Shown here piece after piece: positions 12,297 through 24,021 of a DNA stretch of 64,000 nucleotides. Origin of the DNA: Dryas octopetala (taxonomy: Eukaryota; Streptophyta; Magnoliopsida; Rosales; Rosaceae). How positions within the stretch are numbered: the stretch's first letter is position 1; each line of letters starts with the position of its first letter. The notes below the pieces were generated by a model. That model was not told the origin of the DNA and made no database searches. It saw only the letters and a list, made by a program, of their open reading frames with translations. The stretch is taken from contig OY992838.1 of assembly GCA_963921425.1 (NCBI GenBank), forward strand, positions 9,362,001-9,426,000, given 5' to 3'. The position numbers were made by a program, and so were the translations under genes.

Positions 12297-13461
12297 TGAT
12301 GGGTGTCTAATGTCTCTGTCTTTAAGCCTATTTTAATTGGTTTTTGTAAGGTTTTTGGGTCAAATAAGGACTTATTGCTTTGTTTTCTATACTTTCAGTT
12401 GCTGGGACCATTGAGGAATTTTTGAATGAATATTTGCTGACAAGGCTAGGTGATTTTCCTAATGAAAGAAGGACTCCAAGTCAGCACCTATTGCCTAGTG
12501 ATGCCGCAGCCCATTCCTAATTGAAGAGGATTGCTTGCTGGAAACGGGACTACATAAGAGGGCAGAGGCGTGGGTTAAAGGCCTTGTTCTTGGCGAAGGC
12601 GTGAAGCAGGCTGGGATTGAAGACGTTGGCTGAAGGAAGGACGCCACTTTGGAGAAGAGCAGTAGGCAGTTTGGGTGGTTTTTGTCATGACTTTTATTGG
12701 TTTTTCTTGATGGATTTGTGTAACTAAGCATATTGCTAGGGCAGGATGAAGCCCTAAGATGATAATCTAGTTTTATTGTTACTTTGTCTTTGGTTGCTTC
12801 CTTGATAATGAGATTATTATTCACTGATTTATACTTGAATAATTACATGGATGCTTGATCACCATCTGGGTTGTTAGTTGAGTTAATTGATGCAAATTTC
12901 TGTAGATACCATACAGGGTTTGAGTTTAGCTTCATGTGGGTAAGGTCTGTATATGCCTTGGGTAAATACCATATTCTTGGGGTGTACATGGCTAGCTATT
13001 AAATTCCTTGAACTTGAAAGACTCTTTTGCATGACAGATTTGTTCTAAATACCATAGGCAACTTGCATGTGAAAGTAAGAGACTTGCTCTAAATATCATA
13101 GGCAAGTCGTGTCTAAGAGGATAGCCAACATTATTAATTAAGTGAACTGAAGACAAGGTGACTAGAAAGTTGGATAGGATTCTTGGTGGTGGATTCTTCG
13201 CTCTAGTATTTTAGCCAATTGATTGTTAACATTATTTTTGTTATCTTGTTGCGTTGCTTTGCCCATATCTTAATTAAATATTATCTTATTTATTTATTGT
13301 GAACTTCAATGTCTTTGTTTAAATGAGTTGATTAACCAATCCTTGTGGTTCGACCTCGTACTTGCATAATTCTATTCTACTACGGACTTGTGCGCTTGCG
13401 AGTAATTTAATTTGGGGTTTTTGTTTGTCTCTTCTTTTAGGCATCTCAAAAATACCTATCA
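12297..13461 (+). repeat. 5' LTR of the Athila-like element
   Basis: 1165 bp, TG...CA ends. It matches the 3' LTR base for base except for three substitutions. It would carry the element's promoter. A 109-codon reverse-strand frame (12495-12824) appears in both LTRs and is a by-product of the repeat, not a gene. Confidence 0.97.
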
Positions 13462-13467
13462 AGTTTT

Positions 13468-13486
13468 TGGCGCCGTTGCCGGGGAT
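13468..13486 (+). other. Primer binding site (tRNA-Asp type)
   Basis: TGGCGCCGTTGCCGGGGAT lies six bases after the 5' LTR. It is complementary to the 3' end of plant tRNA-Asp(GUC) as I know it, the primer used by Athila elements. Confidence 0.93.
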
Positions 13487-13527
13487 TGCGTCTAATTCAA
13501 TTCATTAAACTGTCCTTTGCATGGTGG

Positions 13528-16500
13528 ATGACTGGTACACGATCGTCGGATTGTGAACTTGCAGAATTTCAGCCGGAGATTGAACAAAAGCTCAAGGAAA
13601 TTCGCAGGAAACGTAGAGAGGATAGAGAAGAGGAGATTCGTCAGAGGGAAGAAAGGATGGCTCTTGTACCCAACGAGACAATGGGAGACCTTGACATCCC
13701 AACAATTCCGACATCACCATCCAGCATTATTCTCCCTGCGCCAGCCAGGAATTATGAATTGAAAAATATTCATTTTAACATGATTCCTTCCTTTCATGGC
13801 TTAAATAATGAAGATCCATTAGTTCATATTCGTGACATTTTTAACATGGTTTCTAATATGCCTTTGACAGAGGGAGTCACGGAGGAGCACCTAAGGATGA
13901 AGATTTTTCCTTACACTTTGAAGGACAAGGCAAAGATGTGGCTGAATTCTTTGAGGCCGAGATCACTAACCAGCTGGACCGAGATTCAAAACAAGTTTTT
14001 GGAGAAGTTTTTCTCAGCCCAGAAAACCGATGCATTAAGGGACAAGATCATGCAATTCAATCAACAAGCAAATGAGTCATTTTCTGAGGCATGGGAGCGA
14101 TTTAATAATTTGTTAATTCAGTGCCCTCATCATGGTTTGCCTTCCCTTGTTTTAATGCGTATATTTTATAAGGCACTGACCGTTTCTAGTAAGGCTGCAG
14201 TGAATAACTACGCAGGGGGATCCATTAAAAATAAGACCACAGTTGAATGTCAAACTCTGTTTGACAGCCTAGCAATGGAAACACAACATTCAGATGCAAG
14301 AGAAAGGTGTGCTGGAGTGAATGAGAGTAACCATTCGAATGTTTTTGCTTCAAAGGCACAGGTTGATTCCATTGCCAGCAAATTGGATGCGCTACTAGCT
14401 ATGAATGGGAGGACGCCATCACAAGAAATTTGGGCTATTTGCGATGTCATTGGTCATGCCACGATTTCTTGTCCCAATGGGGTTGATTTTCCGGAGTTTG
14501 TTCAAGAACAAGCGAGCTTGGTGAATTCCTACAACCGAAATGTTCGGGCTGACCCATTCTCAAATACATATAACCCTGGCTGGAAGTATCACCCTAACTT
14601 CTCATGGAGCAACAACAATCAACCACAAGCTCCACGTAACCCTCCCTTTCAACAAACTCAAGCTCCAGTAGAACCGAAAAAGCTTGGAATGGAAGATATG
14701 ATGCAGCAACTTATGCAAAATCAAATTCAGATGCAACAAATGTTCCAAGAGTCTCAAAAGGGCCAGCAAGCGAACACTAAAGCCATAGCAAGTCTGGAGA
14801 CACAAGTCAGCCAACTAGCCTCTACTTTGACCGAAAGAGGGATGGGTAGACTACCTAGCCAGCCTGAACCGAATCCAAGAGGATTGGAGCATGCTAAGGT
14901 TGTCCGGACTTTAAGGAGTGGTAAGCCATATGATCGGAGAGAAGAAATTGCGGCACAAAAGAAAAAGGAAGCCGAGAAAACCATACCTGCCGCTGCACCT
15001 GAAGGTGGCGAAATTGAAAGCCCAAGGAATGTTGCATCCGAGTTGCCTATTGTCAACAAGTATGTACCTACTTTACCCTTTCCTTCCAGGCAGCAAAAAC
15101 AGAAGCAGAGTGAGTACATGAAGGATATCTTAGAAGTGTTTAAGAGGGTTCAAATTAATCTTCCATTATTAGAAGCCATCAAGCACATTCCCACATATGC
15201 CAAGTTTTTGAAAGATGTGTGCACTAACAAGAGAAGATTTGTGGACCATGAAAAAATTGAACTCACTAAGGAGTGCAGCGCCGTCCTTTTCAACAAGATG
15301 CCCCCAAAATTACAAGACCCAGGGAGTTTTACTTTGCCTTGTATCATTGGTGAATCTAAATTTGATAAAGCTTTCTTGGATCTTGGTTCTAGTGTTAATC
15401 TTATGCCTTTTTCTATTTTCTCACAGCTGGGCATTGGAGAGCTAAGGAAGACATCTGTCTCGCTACAATTAGCGGATCGTTCAGTCACTTATCCTAAGGG
15501 TCTTGTCGAAGATGTTCTAATTAAAGTGGAGCAGTTTGTGATACCGGCGGATTTTCTGGTGCTTGACATGGAAGAAGATAGGAATCTTCCCATTTTACTT
15601 GGCCGGCCATTCCTTGCTACTGCTGGTGCATTAATAGACGTGCAGCAAGGTACTCTTAAGCTCAGAATTGATGGTGAATCAGTGGAGTTTCGAATGTTTG
15701 GCGCTTTAAAAAAACCCAGTGAGGTGGAGGAGTGTCATCGCGTAGATGTTCTTGACCCGATTATACATGCTCAATTTTTAATTTCTTCAGCAAGTGATGA
15801 GCTGGAGACATGCCTTACGTGCTCTGAGTTTGAAGAATTTGCCGAGGAAGAGACACTTGAGGTAGTGGCTGCACTTGAGGCGACACCCGCTGCAGCGCCG
15901 CGATGGAGACAAGCTGTAGAACCTCTTGGCACGCCACCACCAGCTGCTGTACCTTCCGTAATTAAGCCACCAGTATTAGAACTCAAGTCGTTGCCATCTC
16001 ACTTGAAGTATGCATTTTTGGGCGAAGCTGACACATTGCCAGTGATTATAGCGTCCGACTTGAGCAAGACCGAGGAACTGAAACTGCTGCAGCTTCTAGG
16101 AGAAAATAAATCAGCTCTCGGCTGGTCCATTGCTGATATCAAGGGTATAAGCCCCGCGGTTTGCATGCACAGGATCTTTTTGGAAGAAGGGTCGAAGCCC
16201 ACCATAGAGGCTCAGCGGCGTTTGAATCCAAATATGAAAGAAGTAGTCCGAAAAGAGGTACTCAAACTTCTGGATGTAGGCGTGATATACCCCATCTCTG
16301 ACAGCCAGTGGGTTAGTCCTACCCAAGTTGTACCAAAGAAGTCAGGAATCACAGTGATTGAGAACAAAACTGGGGAATTGGTGCCCACTCGAATGCAAAC
16401 AGGATGGCGAGTCTGTATAGATTATAGGAAGTTGAACTCCTTAACCCGGAAAGATCACTTTCCCTTGCCATTCATTGACCAAATGTTGGAAAGGCTAGCT

Positions 16501-17643
16501 GGACACTCGCATTATTGTTTCCTTGACGGATATTCAGGTTATAATCAAATTGCTATCGCTTCTGAAGACCAAGAGAAAACTACATTTACATGCCCTTATG
16601 GTACCTTTGCCTACCGGCGTATGCCATTTGGCCTTTGCAATGCTCCAGCCACATTTCAACGGTGCATGATGAGTATATTCTCTGATATGGTTGAGAGAAT
16701 AATTGAAATTTTCATGGATGACTTCTCTGTTTTCGGCTTCTCTTTTGACAATTGTCTCGGAAATTTGAAGATGGTTTTGGAAAGGTGTAGGGAATTTAAT
16801 CTTGTTCTCAACTGGGAAAAATGTCACTTTATGGTGAAACAAGGGATTGTGTTAGGACATTTGGTTTCAAGTCGCGGGATAGAGGTAGACAAGGCGAAGA
16901 TTGATTTAATTGCCAATTTGCCACCACCCACATCAGTCAAGGCTGTACGGTCTTTCTTAGGACACGCGGGTTTTTATCGGCGTTTTATTAAGGATTTTTC
17001 CAAAATCAGCCGACCCCTGTGCAATCTTCTTTCTAAAGACACTCCGTTTCACTTTGATGAATCATGTTTACAAGCTTTTACCACTTTGAAATCTCTTCTC
17101 ACTTCTGCACCGATTATGATAGCTCCAGATTGGGGTCTCCCATTTGAATTAATGTGTGACGCTAGTGACTACGCAGTGGGTGCTGTTTTAGGACAGCGGA
17201 GGGACAAGCTGCCACATGTTATTTCTTATGCCTCAAAAACCTTGAACGATGCACAACTCAATTACTCCACTACTGAGAAAGAGATGCTCGCTGTCATTTT
17301 TGCACTTGAGAAGTTTAGGTCCTATTTGCTTGGCTCTAAGATCGTTGTTTATACTGACCATGCTGCATTAAGGTACCTTATGTCCAAGAAGGATGCAAAA
17401 CCGAGGCTCATTCGGTGGGTGTTATTATTACAAGAATTTGATGTTGAGTTACGGGATCAGCAAGGCGTGAAGAATGTGGAGGCCATTTCGGTTCAAAAAG
17501 GACAGCAGCAAAGATCCTACAAAGTGGTTTTTATTGGCCTTCTTTATTCAAAGATGCTCACACATGGTGTTCAGCTTGTGATCGGTGCCAAAGGGTGGGC
17601 AATATTTCTAATCGCAATGAGATGCCTCAGCATGGGATTTTAG
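13528..17643 (+). CDS. Retrotransposon gag-protease-RT-RNase H polyprotein, frameshifted at the end
   Basis: A single open frame holds gag, aspartic protease, reverse transcriptase and RNase H. The first in-frame ATG is at 13528. The gag core is at about 13780-14290. A CCHC-type knuckle at 14431-14472 has lost its first cysteine: Trp at 14431 where C-x2-C-x4-H-x4-C expects Cys. The protease motif [10 protein letters not shown] starts at 15379. RT runs from about 16200; its active site reads FMDD at 16711-16722. The RNase H has MCDAS (Asp at 17158), the E-K-E helix and TDHAAL. The frame is genuine only to about 17483. After that it reads the integrase region in the wrong phase until the stop at 17641-17643. 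The encoded enzymes would normally copy the element's RNA into DNA in virus-like particles. Confidence 0.9.
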   Translation: MTGTRSSDCELAEFQPEIEQKLKEIRRKRREDREEEIRQREERMALVPNETMGDLDIPTIPTSPSSIILPAPARNYELKNIHFNMIPSFHGLNNEDPLVHIRDIFNMVSNMPLTEGVTEEHLRMKIFPYTLKDKAKMWLNSLRPRSLTSWTEIQNKFLEKFFSAQKTDALRDKIMQFNQQANESFSEAWERFNNLLIQCPHHGLPSLVLMRIFYKALTVSSKAAVNNYAGGSIKNKTTVECQTLFDSLAMETQHSDARERCAGVNESNHSNVFASKAQVDSIASKLDALLAMNGRTPSQEIWAICDVIGHATISCPNGVDFPEFVQEQASLVNSYNRNVRADPFSNTYNPGWKYHPNFSWSNNNQPQAPRNPPFQQTQAPVEPKKLGMEDMMQQLMQNQIQMQQMFQESQKGQQANTKAIASLETQVSQLASTLTERGMGRLPSQPEPNPRGLEHAKVVRTLRSGKPYDRREEIAAQKKKEAEKTIPAAAPEGGEIESPRNVASELPIVNKYVPTLPFPSRQQKQKQSEYMKDILEVFKRVQINLPLLEAIKHIPTYAKFLKDVCTNKRRFVDHEKIELTKECSAVLFNKMPPKLQDPGSFTLPCIIGESKFDKAFLDLGSSVNLMPFSIFSQLGIGELRKTSVSLQLADRSVTYPKGLVEDVLIKVEQFVIPADFLVLDMEEDRNLPILLGRPFLATAGALIDVQQGTLKLRIDGESVEFRMFGALKKPSEVEECHRVDVLDPIIHAQFLISSASDELETCLTCSEFEEFAEEETLEVVAALEATPAAAPRWRQAVEPLGTPPPAAVPSVIKPPVLELKSLPSHLKYAFLGEADTLPVIIASDLSKTEELKLLQLLGENKSALGWSIADIKGISPAVCMHRIFLEEGSKPTIEAQRRLNPNMKEVVRKEVLKLLDVGVIYPISDSQWVSPTQVVPKKSGITVIENKTGELVPTRMQTGWRVCIDYRKLNSLTRKDHFPLPFIDQMLERLAGHSHYCFLDGYSGYNQIAIASEDQEKTTFTCPYGTFAYRRMPFGLCNAPATFQRCMMSIFSDMVERIIEIFMDDFSVFGFSFDNCLGNLKMVLERCREFNLVLNWEKCHFMVKQGIVLGHLVSSRGIEVDKAKIDLIANLPPPTSVKAVRSFLGHAGFYRRFIKDFSKISRPLCNLLSKDTPFHFDESCLQAFTTLKSLLTSAPIMIAPDWGLPFELMCDASDYAVGAVLGQRRDKLPHVISYASKTLNDAQLNYSTTEKEMLAVIFALEKFRSYLLGSKIVVYTDHAALRYLMSKKDAKPRLIRWVLLLQEFDVELRDQQGVKNVEAISVQKGQQQRSYKVVFIGLLYSKMLTHGVQLVIGAKGWAIFLIAMRCLSMGF

Positions 17644-18563
17644 TAATTGAATTGTTTGATGTCTGGGGGGTGGACTTTATGGGGCCTTTTCCCTCTTCAT
17701 ATGGCAATGAGTATATTTTAGTGGCTGTGGAATATGTCTCCAAATGGGTAGAAGCAGTGGCTGCCCCAACTAATGATCACAAAGTTGTTTTGAAACTTTT
17801 ACAAGGCACCATCTTTCCCAGGTTTGGAACCCCGCGTGTCCTAATCAGTGATGGGGGGCGACACTTCATCAACAAACCCCTAAAGACTCTCTTGTCAAAA
17901 TACAATGTCACTCACAAAGTTGCTACCCCATACCACCCACAAACAAGTGGCCAAGTTGAGGTTTCCAACAGAGAGATAAAGAGAATTCTAGAGAAGACAG
18001 TGAGTACCTCCCGCAAGGATTGGTCCCTAAAGCTTAATGATGCGCTGTGGGCATATCGGACAGCCTATAAGACACCAATTGGCATGTCCCCATTCCGTTT
18101 AGTTTATGGAAAGGCATGTCACCTTCCTATGGAGCTTGAGCATAGGGCGTTCTGGGCAGTCAAGCAACTCAATTTCGACTATGGTGCTGCTGGTGAACAG
18201 AGGAAGCTCCAGCTCAATGAACTTGATGAAATTCGTAATGATGCGTACGAAAATGCTAAAATATATAAGGACAGGACCAAGCTCTTTCATGACAAAACCA
18301 TCTTAAGGAGGGAGTTCTTTCCTGGACAGAAAGTGTTGCTCTTCAACTCAAGACTTCGCCTGTTTCCAGGCAAGCTCAAGTCGCGGTGGTATGGTCCCTA
18401 TGTTGTGGTACATGTTTTTCCACATGGTGCTGTGGAAGTAAGACACATTCAGAATGGAACAACCTTCAAAGTGAATGGGCATCGCCTAAAGCCTTACCTG
18501 GAATCACCATTCAACATTGAGAAGTCCTCAATACCGTTGGCCGAACCATCACCAGCACCTTAG
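17484..18563 (+). pseudogene. Retrotransposon integrase, N-terminally truncated and out of frame with pol
   Basis: From 17484 the integrase is read in a different phase from the upstream pol frame. The cysteine half of the zinc-binding domain (about 17555-17580) remains, but the histidine half is gone. The catalytic core is intact: Asp in GVDFMGPF, Asp in LISDGGRHF, and Glu 36 residues later in TSGQVEVSN, giving the D,D-35-E pattern. [14 protein letters not shown] region follows, typical of the C-terminal domain. The first ATG in this frame is at 17595, but that is not a natural start. No integrase could be made from the gag-pol frame of this copy without a frameshift. Confidence 0.9.
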
Positions 18564-20604
18564 CCATTCGATATGTCAAGCTAATGACGTTAAATTAAGC
18601 GCTCCTTGGGAGGCAGCCCAAGCATTTCCTTGTTTATTTCTTTGTTTGTTTGTTTTACTTTCAATTTTGTGTCATTAATCCTGCACTTACTCTGTTCTTT
18701 TTCAGCTCTCAGTGGTCTGTTGCTACCTTCATTGAGGACAGAATTCAAAGTTTGGGGGAGGGGCATAAACTCCCATCACCAATTTGGCAGAAGCCAGTCC
18801 CTGTCCACTGCCCCAAGGAATTTTCGTGTCAATGTTTTTGCGCTTCTGAGGTAGTCGGTGGTGGTCTCTTGCATTTGATTTAGAAGAGGTTGATGCTGGG
18901 TTGAACAAGGCTGTTTTCACGGGCCACAGACATGTTGAAGGAAGTCTGGGGGTGGGTTTCAGTTTGAGGCCCAAGTGGCCCACCAGGTGTTTAAAAGGTT
19001 CTATTAGTGCTGTGGTTCCTTTTATTCATTCCCAGCTAAGTTATTATTTGGCTGGATATTTTGGGAGAGCAGGGGCGACGCGAGGAGGCTAGGGCATGCC
19101 CTTCGCCTGCGCGGTCTGAGCAGCACCATCGACGCCGTCGACGCCGTCGTCCAATTCCTTGGCCGTCCTCCGCAACGCACAGCCCACCAGGTGTTTTCTT
19201 TCCCTCATCTCCCTGTTTTATTTCTGTCCCTGCGTGACTGTACTGTGTCTCTCATTGAGGACAATGTTCCTTTCAAGTTTGGGGGAATTTACTTGGGTTG
19301 AGGGTGTGATTCTTAATGGGTATCACTTTTGTTTGGGTAATACTCTTATTGATTCAATTTTTATTTGCCCCAATGCCGATGATAAAAATTTTTGTTTCTA
19401 CATTTTTCTTACTTTCATTGGTTTGGACGAAATGGCTGGGTATTGTTTGTGTTCTCATTTGATATTGTGGTTAACTATTACTCTTATGGTCAATCAAAAT
19501 TTTGTGAGGGAGCACTTTGCCAAGTCAATGCAAGTTCTTGTTATTCTAAGAGGCATATGTTATTCTACTTTAAATGTCAGTACATACTCTAGAACTTGTC
19601 TTGAGTATCACTTGAGGCGAAATCCTAAATAAATGCAATAGCTGGGAGATGATTTGGGCCATCCTTGTACTGTTTTTAACCAACCCGTTGTACCCTCATT
19701 ACCCCTGTAAACTTCCCATTGTGAGCCTATTTCTTTGACAGCCCCACATCTCTACTTTACTGCTCCTCAAACATGTTTCTTGTTCCTCATCTAGAGAACT
19801 AGTGAGTTAAAGAAAGAAAAAAAAAAACTGACAGCAAGGTGTGTGGCAGCAAAGGAAGTCCTTAGGAATTGAGCCCTGTGTGATTTGTTAGAAACAAGTT
19901 TGGGTGCTGTTTTATATATAAAAAAAAAAAAAAAAGAAAAGAAAAGAAGAAAAAGAAAAAAAAGAGAAAGAGAAATGTAATGAAGTGTGACCAAAGACGT
20001 CACGACCCTAGGGGATCATTGAGGTGAAAATCAGGAGGATCTAGGGTGAAGAGCCATAAAAATTGGGCCAACTTTATTGATTTCAAAGTATTGCAAAGTG
20101 TGAGATGTTTCTAAATGTGCTCAAATCCTATGCATAATGACAGAATCCAAATCTTCTGTGCTGCCACTGTGTGCTCATTTAGTTCTCTAGACTTTGCAGT
20201 TCTCATTCTCATGTTCTTGTTTAGCCAAGTATCCCATCCAGTGCCACAACCATTGCATAGCCCTCTTGATCTTGTGATGTTGCATTTATTTACATTAGTG
20301 GAGAGATGATATAAAGAGCAAGCTTATGGGGTATGAATTTGTGGTTAAAGTGTGTGCGCATGTGCTTATTGGATTGCAAGTTGTTGTTCTGATTTTGGCT
20401 ATTCACATACACACTTTAATTTGACTATGGTGAGATATTGTTAATCGTGGTATCATGTGTAGAACCCTTACAATGTTTAGTCAATTCCTTGGGCTACCAA
20501 CATAGTGGGATTTTGAGGCATTTGGGGTTTGTAACTAGTTCTGTTTTAATTGGGTTATTGTGTGTTCTGCTCGAGGACTAGCAGGAATTAAGTTTGGGGG
20601 AATT
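18564..20604 (+). other. Non-pol 3' region of the Athila-like element
   Basis: Two kilobases between integrase and the 3' LTR, where Athila elements often carry an env-like frame. Only short frames exist here (for example 19159-19632, 157 codons with hydrophobic runs) and none is convincing. It includes three copies of a purine-tract motif (see the separate entry) and a GC-rich insert at about 19070-19196. A poly-A and AG-rich stretch lies at 19810-19980. Confidence 0.7.
20590..20604 (+). other. Polypurine tract before the 3' LTR, with two upstream look-alikes
   Basis: AAGTTTGGGGGAATT ends directly at the 3' LTR, the expected start site for plus-strand synthesis. The same AAGTTTGGGGG core, preceded 14-18 bases earlier by GAGGAC, also occurs at 18748-18758 and 19275-19285. 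Confidence 0.85.
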
Positions 20605-21769
20605 TGATGGGTGTCTAATGTCTCTGTCTTTAAGCCTATTTTAATTGGTTTTTGTAAGGTTTTTGGGTCAAATAAGGACTTATTGCTTTGTTTTCTATAC
20701 TTTCAGTTGCTGGGACCATTGAGGAATTTTTGAATGAATATTTGCTGACAAGGCTAGGTGATTTTCCTAATGAAAGAAGGACTCCAAGTCAGCACCTATT
20801 GCCTAGTGATGCCGCAGCCCATTCCTAATTGAAGAGGATTGCTTGCTGGAAACGGGACTACATAAGAGGGCAGAGGCGTGGGTTAAAGGCCTTGTTCTTG
20901 GCGAAGGCGTGAAGCAGGCTGGGATTGAAGACGTTGGCTGAAGGAAGGACGCCACTTTGGAGAAGAGCAGTAGGCAGTTTGGGTGGTTTTTGTCATGACT
21001 TTTATTGGTTTTTCTTGATGGATTTGTGTAACTAAGCATATTGCTAGGGCAGGATGAAGCCCTAAGATGATAATCTAGTTTTATTGTTACTTTGTCTTTG
21101 GTTGCTTCCTTGATAATGGGATTATTATTCACTGATTTATACTTGAATAATTACATGGATGCTTGATCACCATCTGGGTTGTTAGTTGAGTTAATTGATG
21201 CAAATTTCTGTAGATACCATACAGGGTTTGAGTTTAGCTTCATGTGGGTAAGGTCTGTATATGCCTTGGGTAAATACCATATTCTTGGGGTGTACATGGC
21301 TAGCTATTAAATTCCTTGAACTTGAAAGACTCTTTTGCATGACAGATTTGTTCTAAATACCATAGGCAACTTGCATGTGAAAGTAAGAGACTTGCTCTAA
21401 ATATCATAGGCAAGTCGTGTTTAAGAGGATAGCCAACATTATTAATTAAGTGAACTGAAGACAAGGTGACTAGAAAGTTGGATAGGATTCTTGGTGGTGG
21501 ATTCTTCGCTCTAGTATTTTAGCCAATTGATTGTTAACATTATTTTTGTTATCTTGTTGCGTTGCTTTGCCCATATCTTAATTAAATATTATCTTATTTA
21601 TTTATTGTGAACTTCAATGTCTTCGTTTAAATGAGTTGATTAACCAATCCTTGTGGTTCGACCTCGTACTTGCATAATTCTATTCTACTACGGACTTGTG
21701 CGCTTGCGAGTAATTTAATTTGGGGTTTTTGTTTGTCTCTTCTTTTAGGCATCTCAAAAATACCTATCA
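20605..21769 (+). repeat. 3' LTR of the Athila-like element
   Basis: 1165 bp, same length and ends as the 5' LTR, offset exactly 8308 bp from it, with three substitutions between the two. It is followed directly by the GGTAT target duplication. Confidence 0.97.
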
Positions 21770-21774
21770 GGTAT

Positions 21775-22451
21775 TCTACACCATAATCTTATACACTAAA
21801 CCATAAAGTCTGAAACCTTATACCTCAAATTAGCCCTATACTCTAATAATTTTAGTATATAAATTATAAATTATAGTTTGGACTTTTAGTAATATGTTTA
21901 CAATATAGAAACTATAAATTATATAAAATATAAACTAGTAAAATTTTTAGAGTTTTTGCAATGATAATATTTTAAATAGAGACCTAAAATAATATCTTAA
22001 AAAAAAGGAATGATATATAAAATATATTTAATTTTATAAATTATTATATTTCAAGTATCAGTATGCTTATAAATATATTGCATGTACTTAAATTTCATAA
22101 GTGGTTAAGTGATGTAGTGAGAATTCATACTTTGACTCTCTTCACAAGATCATGGGTTTGAACCCCAACATGTGCAAAAAACACCTTATATCTTTTTTAT
22201 TCAATATTTATAACTTTTATATAATATAAAATATATAAATAATCCGGTTTGGTTCGGTTTTTTTGTCAACCCCATTTTGTCTACCATTTTGTATATTTTT
22301 GTTAGTTCGTGGATCAACTTGAAATGAACCTTATAGTTAATGGAGAAATTTGAAATATTTTATAGTTCGTGTACCAACTTGAAATGAATCCTATAGTTAA
22401 TGAGAAAATTTAAAATGTTTTATAGTTTATGAACCAACTTGAAATTGACTC
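21775..22451. mobile_element. Loop and right arm of the split foldback transposon
   Basis: From about 22025 to 22451 this is the reverse complement of 12296-11852, including the mirrored tandem units around 22310-22450. The part 21775-22025 is AT-rich, has no partner on the left and is probably the original loop. A B-box-like ggttcgaatcc in the left arm has the counterpart gggtttgaacccc near 22154 here. It is part of the element, not a tRNA gene. Confidence 0.85.
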
Positions 22452-23171
22452 TATAATTGGTGAATGTAAATGTACTTGAGCTTTGAATTTAGGAGTTTGA
22501 CAAACAGAGGCTAAATAACATTTACTAGACTAGATAATCATTGACCCTTTTCTTTTTGGAGACTTTGTGATGGAATTTGAAACAATAAAGTTTAAGTTTT
22601 GTGATTTCTTTAACGAAAGTAATGCAAGCTGTACCACTTATGTAAGTATTTCCAACATAAGTTATTTTTTGTGATTCGAATTGGAATATTTTCAAACATT
22701 GTGAAGAAAAGTATCAATGGATCAATAATCTTTTTTTTTTTTTTTTTATATAAATATTTTCAATTTTTTGTTAATAAATTGAAATTGGAAAAAAAAAAAA
22801 AGTTGTTGCGAATTTGATGTACTCAGGAAATTATTAGATACATCTAGAAGGTTTCAAAATGAAGTTTGAAGTATTGGGCTTAAAAGCTCATAGAATTAAT
22901 GAGCTGTAATCAGGTCCAATACCATTGAAATACAAAAGAAAAGAAAAGCCCAGCTCTATAACTCACTATTGGTAATAGGAGTGCTTTCGAATCCTTCAGA
23001 AGTTTTGTATTGTTTTTTCAGGAGAATTTCTAATTATATAGAAACATTGTTACTGTTCATACATATAAAGAGTTTTTTTTTTTTCTAAAAAAATAGGGGG
23101 AGGGGAAATCGATACAATAAGGCTATGACCCTTCTAACTAGGCTACAACAAGTGCACAAATATAAGAAGCT
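22452..23171. other. AT-rich intergenic DNA with homopolymer runs
   Basis: Poly-T (22731-22748) and poly-A (22788-22801) runs; no gene or clear repeat recognised. Confidence 0.5.
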
Positions 23172-23545
23172 TTAAGGCCCAAACAAGAGTAGATTGATAC
23201 ATAGAAACGTTCGATAAAATGTCCATCCACCACCCAACAAATAAAGTACATTACGTTTGAGGACTTAGCGACTTACCCATACTGGGTTTGAGAATCAACA
23301 AGGGTAGATTGATACATAGAACCGGTAAGATGGGCTCACCCAACAGATAAAGTACATTACATAATCCGTTTTAAGAATTAGCAACTTACCCATACTGGGT
23401 TTGTTTAACTAGATGCTTAGAATCAAAAGGGTAGATTGATACAATAGACAATGCCCACCCATCACACAACAGATAAACACAACAGATAAAAGTACATTAC
23501 ATAGTCCGTTTTAGAAATTAGCGACTTACCCATTCAGTGCCTTTG
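23172..23545. repeat. Three-unit degenerate tandem repeat (about 110-130 bp per unit)
   Basis: Three successive units each begin with an (a)gggtagattgatacatag-like stretch (about 23177, 23302 and 23430). Each passes through aaataaagtacattac and ends in ttagcgacttacccatactg (about 23267, 23379 and 23518). The units differ by indels in the middle. The array lies about 480 bp beyond the stop codon of the ERGIC3-like gene. Confidence 0.8.
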
Positions 23546-24021
23546 GTATTGGACATTCCCAAACGAGTACTTTACTACCGGGTTGGGTGAATCAAGTTCT
23601 ATGGTAACGTTTATGAAATAAAATAGAATCAAAATTGAAATGAGGTCAAAATAAGAATGATGCGTGAAATGAAAAGATAAAAGGAGAAAATTAAAAAATA
23701 GGGAGAGAGATGATTTGTTTTTAACCCGCAAGAAATGAAAAGCCCTTCTTTATCTTCCAAACAGATATTCACAGCAAGATAGCGATTACAAAACTGTTAA
23801 CATTGTTGTGGCATTTGGCATGTCTAAATTAAGGTATTTCAACCTAGTTTTCCTTGATCAAGCCATTCATCACAAAACTTTAGTTTTTGGTCAAAAGATG
23901 CCTTGCCCAGCCACATGAGGAGTCCATTACATGCTTCTTCTTCCCCCATATTGAATCTGTCCAGAAAGCCATTGACTGGCAAACCAACAAATACAGCACC
24001 AGCATATGCCATCAGAACCAA

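Larger units (their letters stand above)
12297..21769 (+). mobile_element. Ty3/gypsy LTR retrotransposon, Athila-like, complete but pol-defective
   Basis: Full 9473-bp element. It has two 1165-bp LTRs that start TGATGG and end CTATCA, flanked by the 5-bp target duplication GGTAT at 12292-12296 and 21770-21774. A tRNA-Asp-type primer site follows the 5' LTR and a purine tract precedes the 3' LTR. The gene order gag, protease, RT, RNase H, integrase is that of Ty3/gypsy. The tRNA-Asp primer and the 2-kb non-pol region after integrase fit the Athila lineage. The LTRs differ at only three positions I could see (12811/21119, 13113/21421, 13316/21624), so the insertion is recent: about 0.1 million years at 1.3e-8 substitutions per site per year. 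A deletion and frameshift between RNase H and integrase break pol. Confidence 0.96.

Noticed and set aside
12495..12824. 109-codon reverse-strand frame, repeated at 20803-21132
   Set aside because: It lies within both LTRs and differs only where the LTRs differ; it has no protein features.
19159..19632. 157-codon hydrophobic frame in the Athila 3' region, considered as env-like
   Set aside because: It overlaps a purine-tract repeat and a GC-rich insert and has no ordered signal or fusion features; more likely chance.
23172..23545. Repeat array considered as CRISPR-like
   Set aside because: Units are long, degenerate and without regular spacers, in a plant genome.
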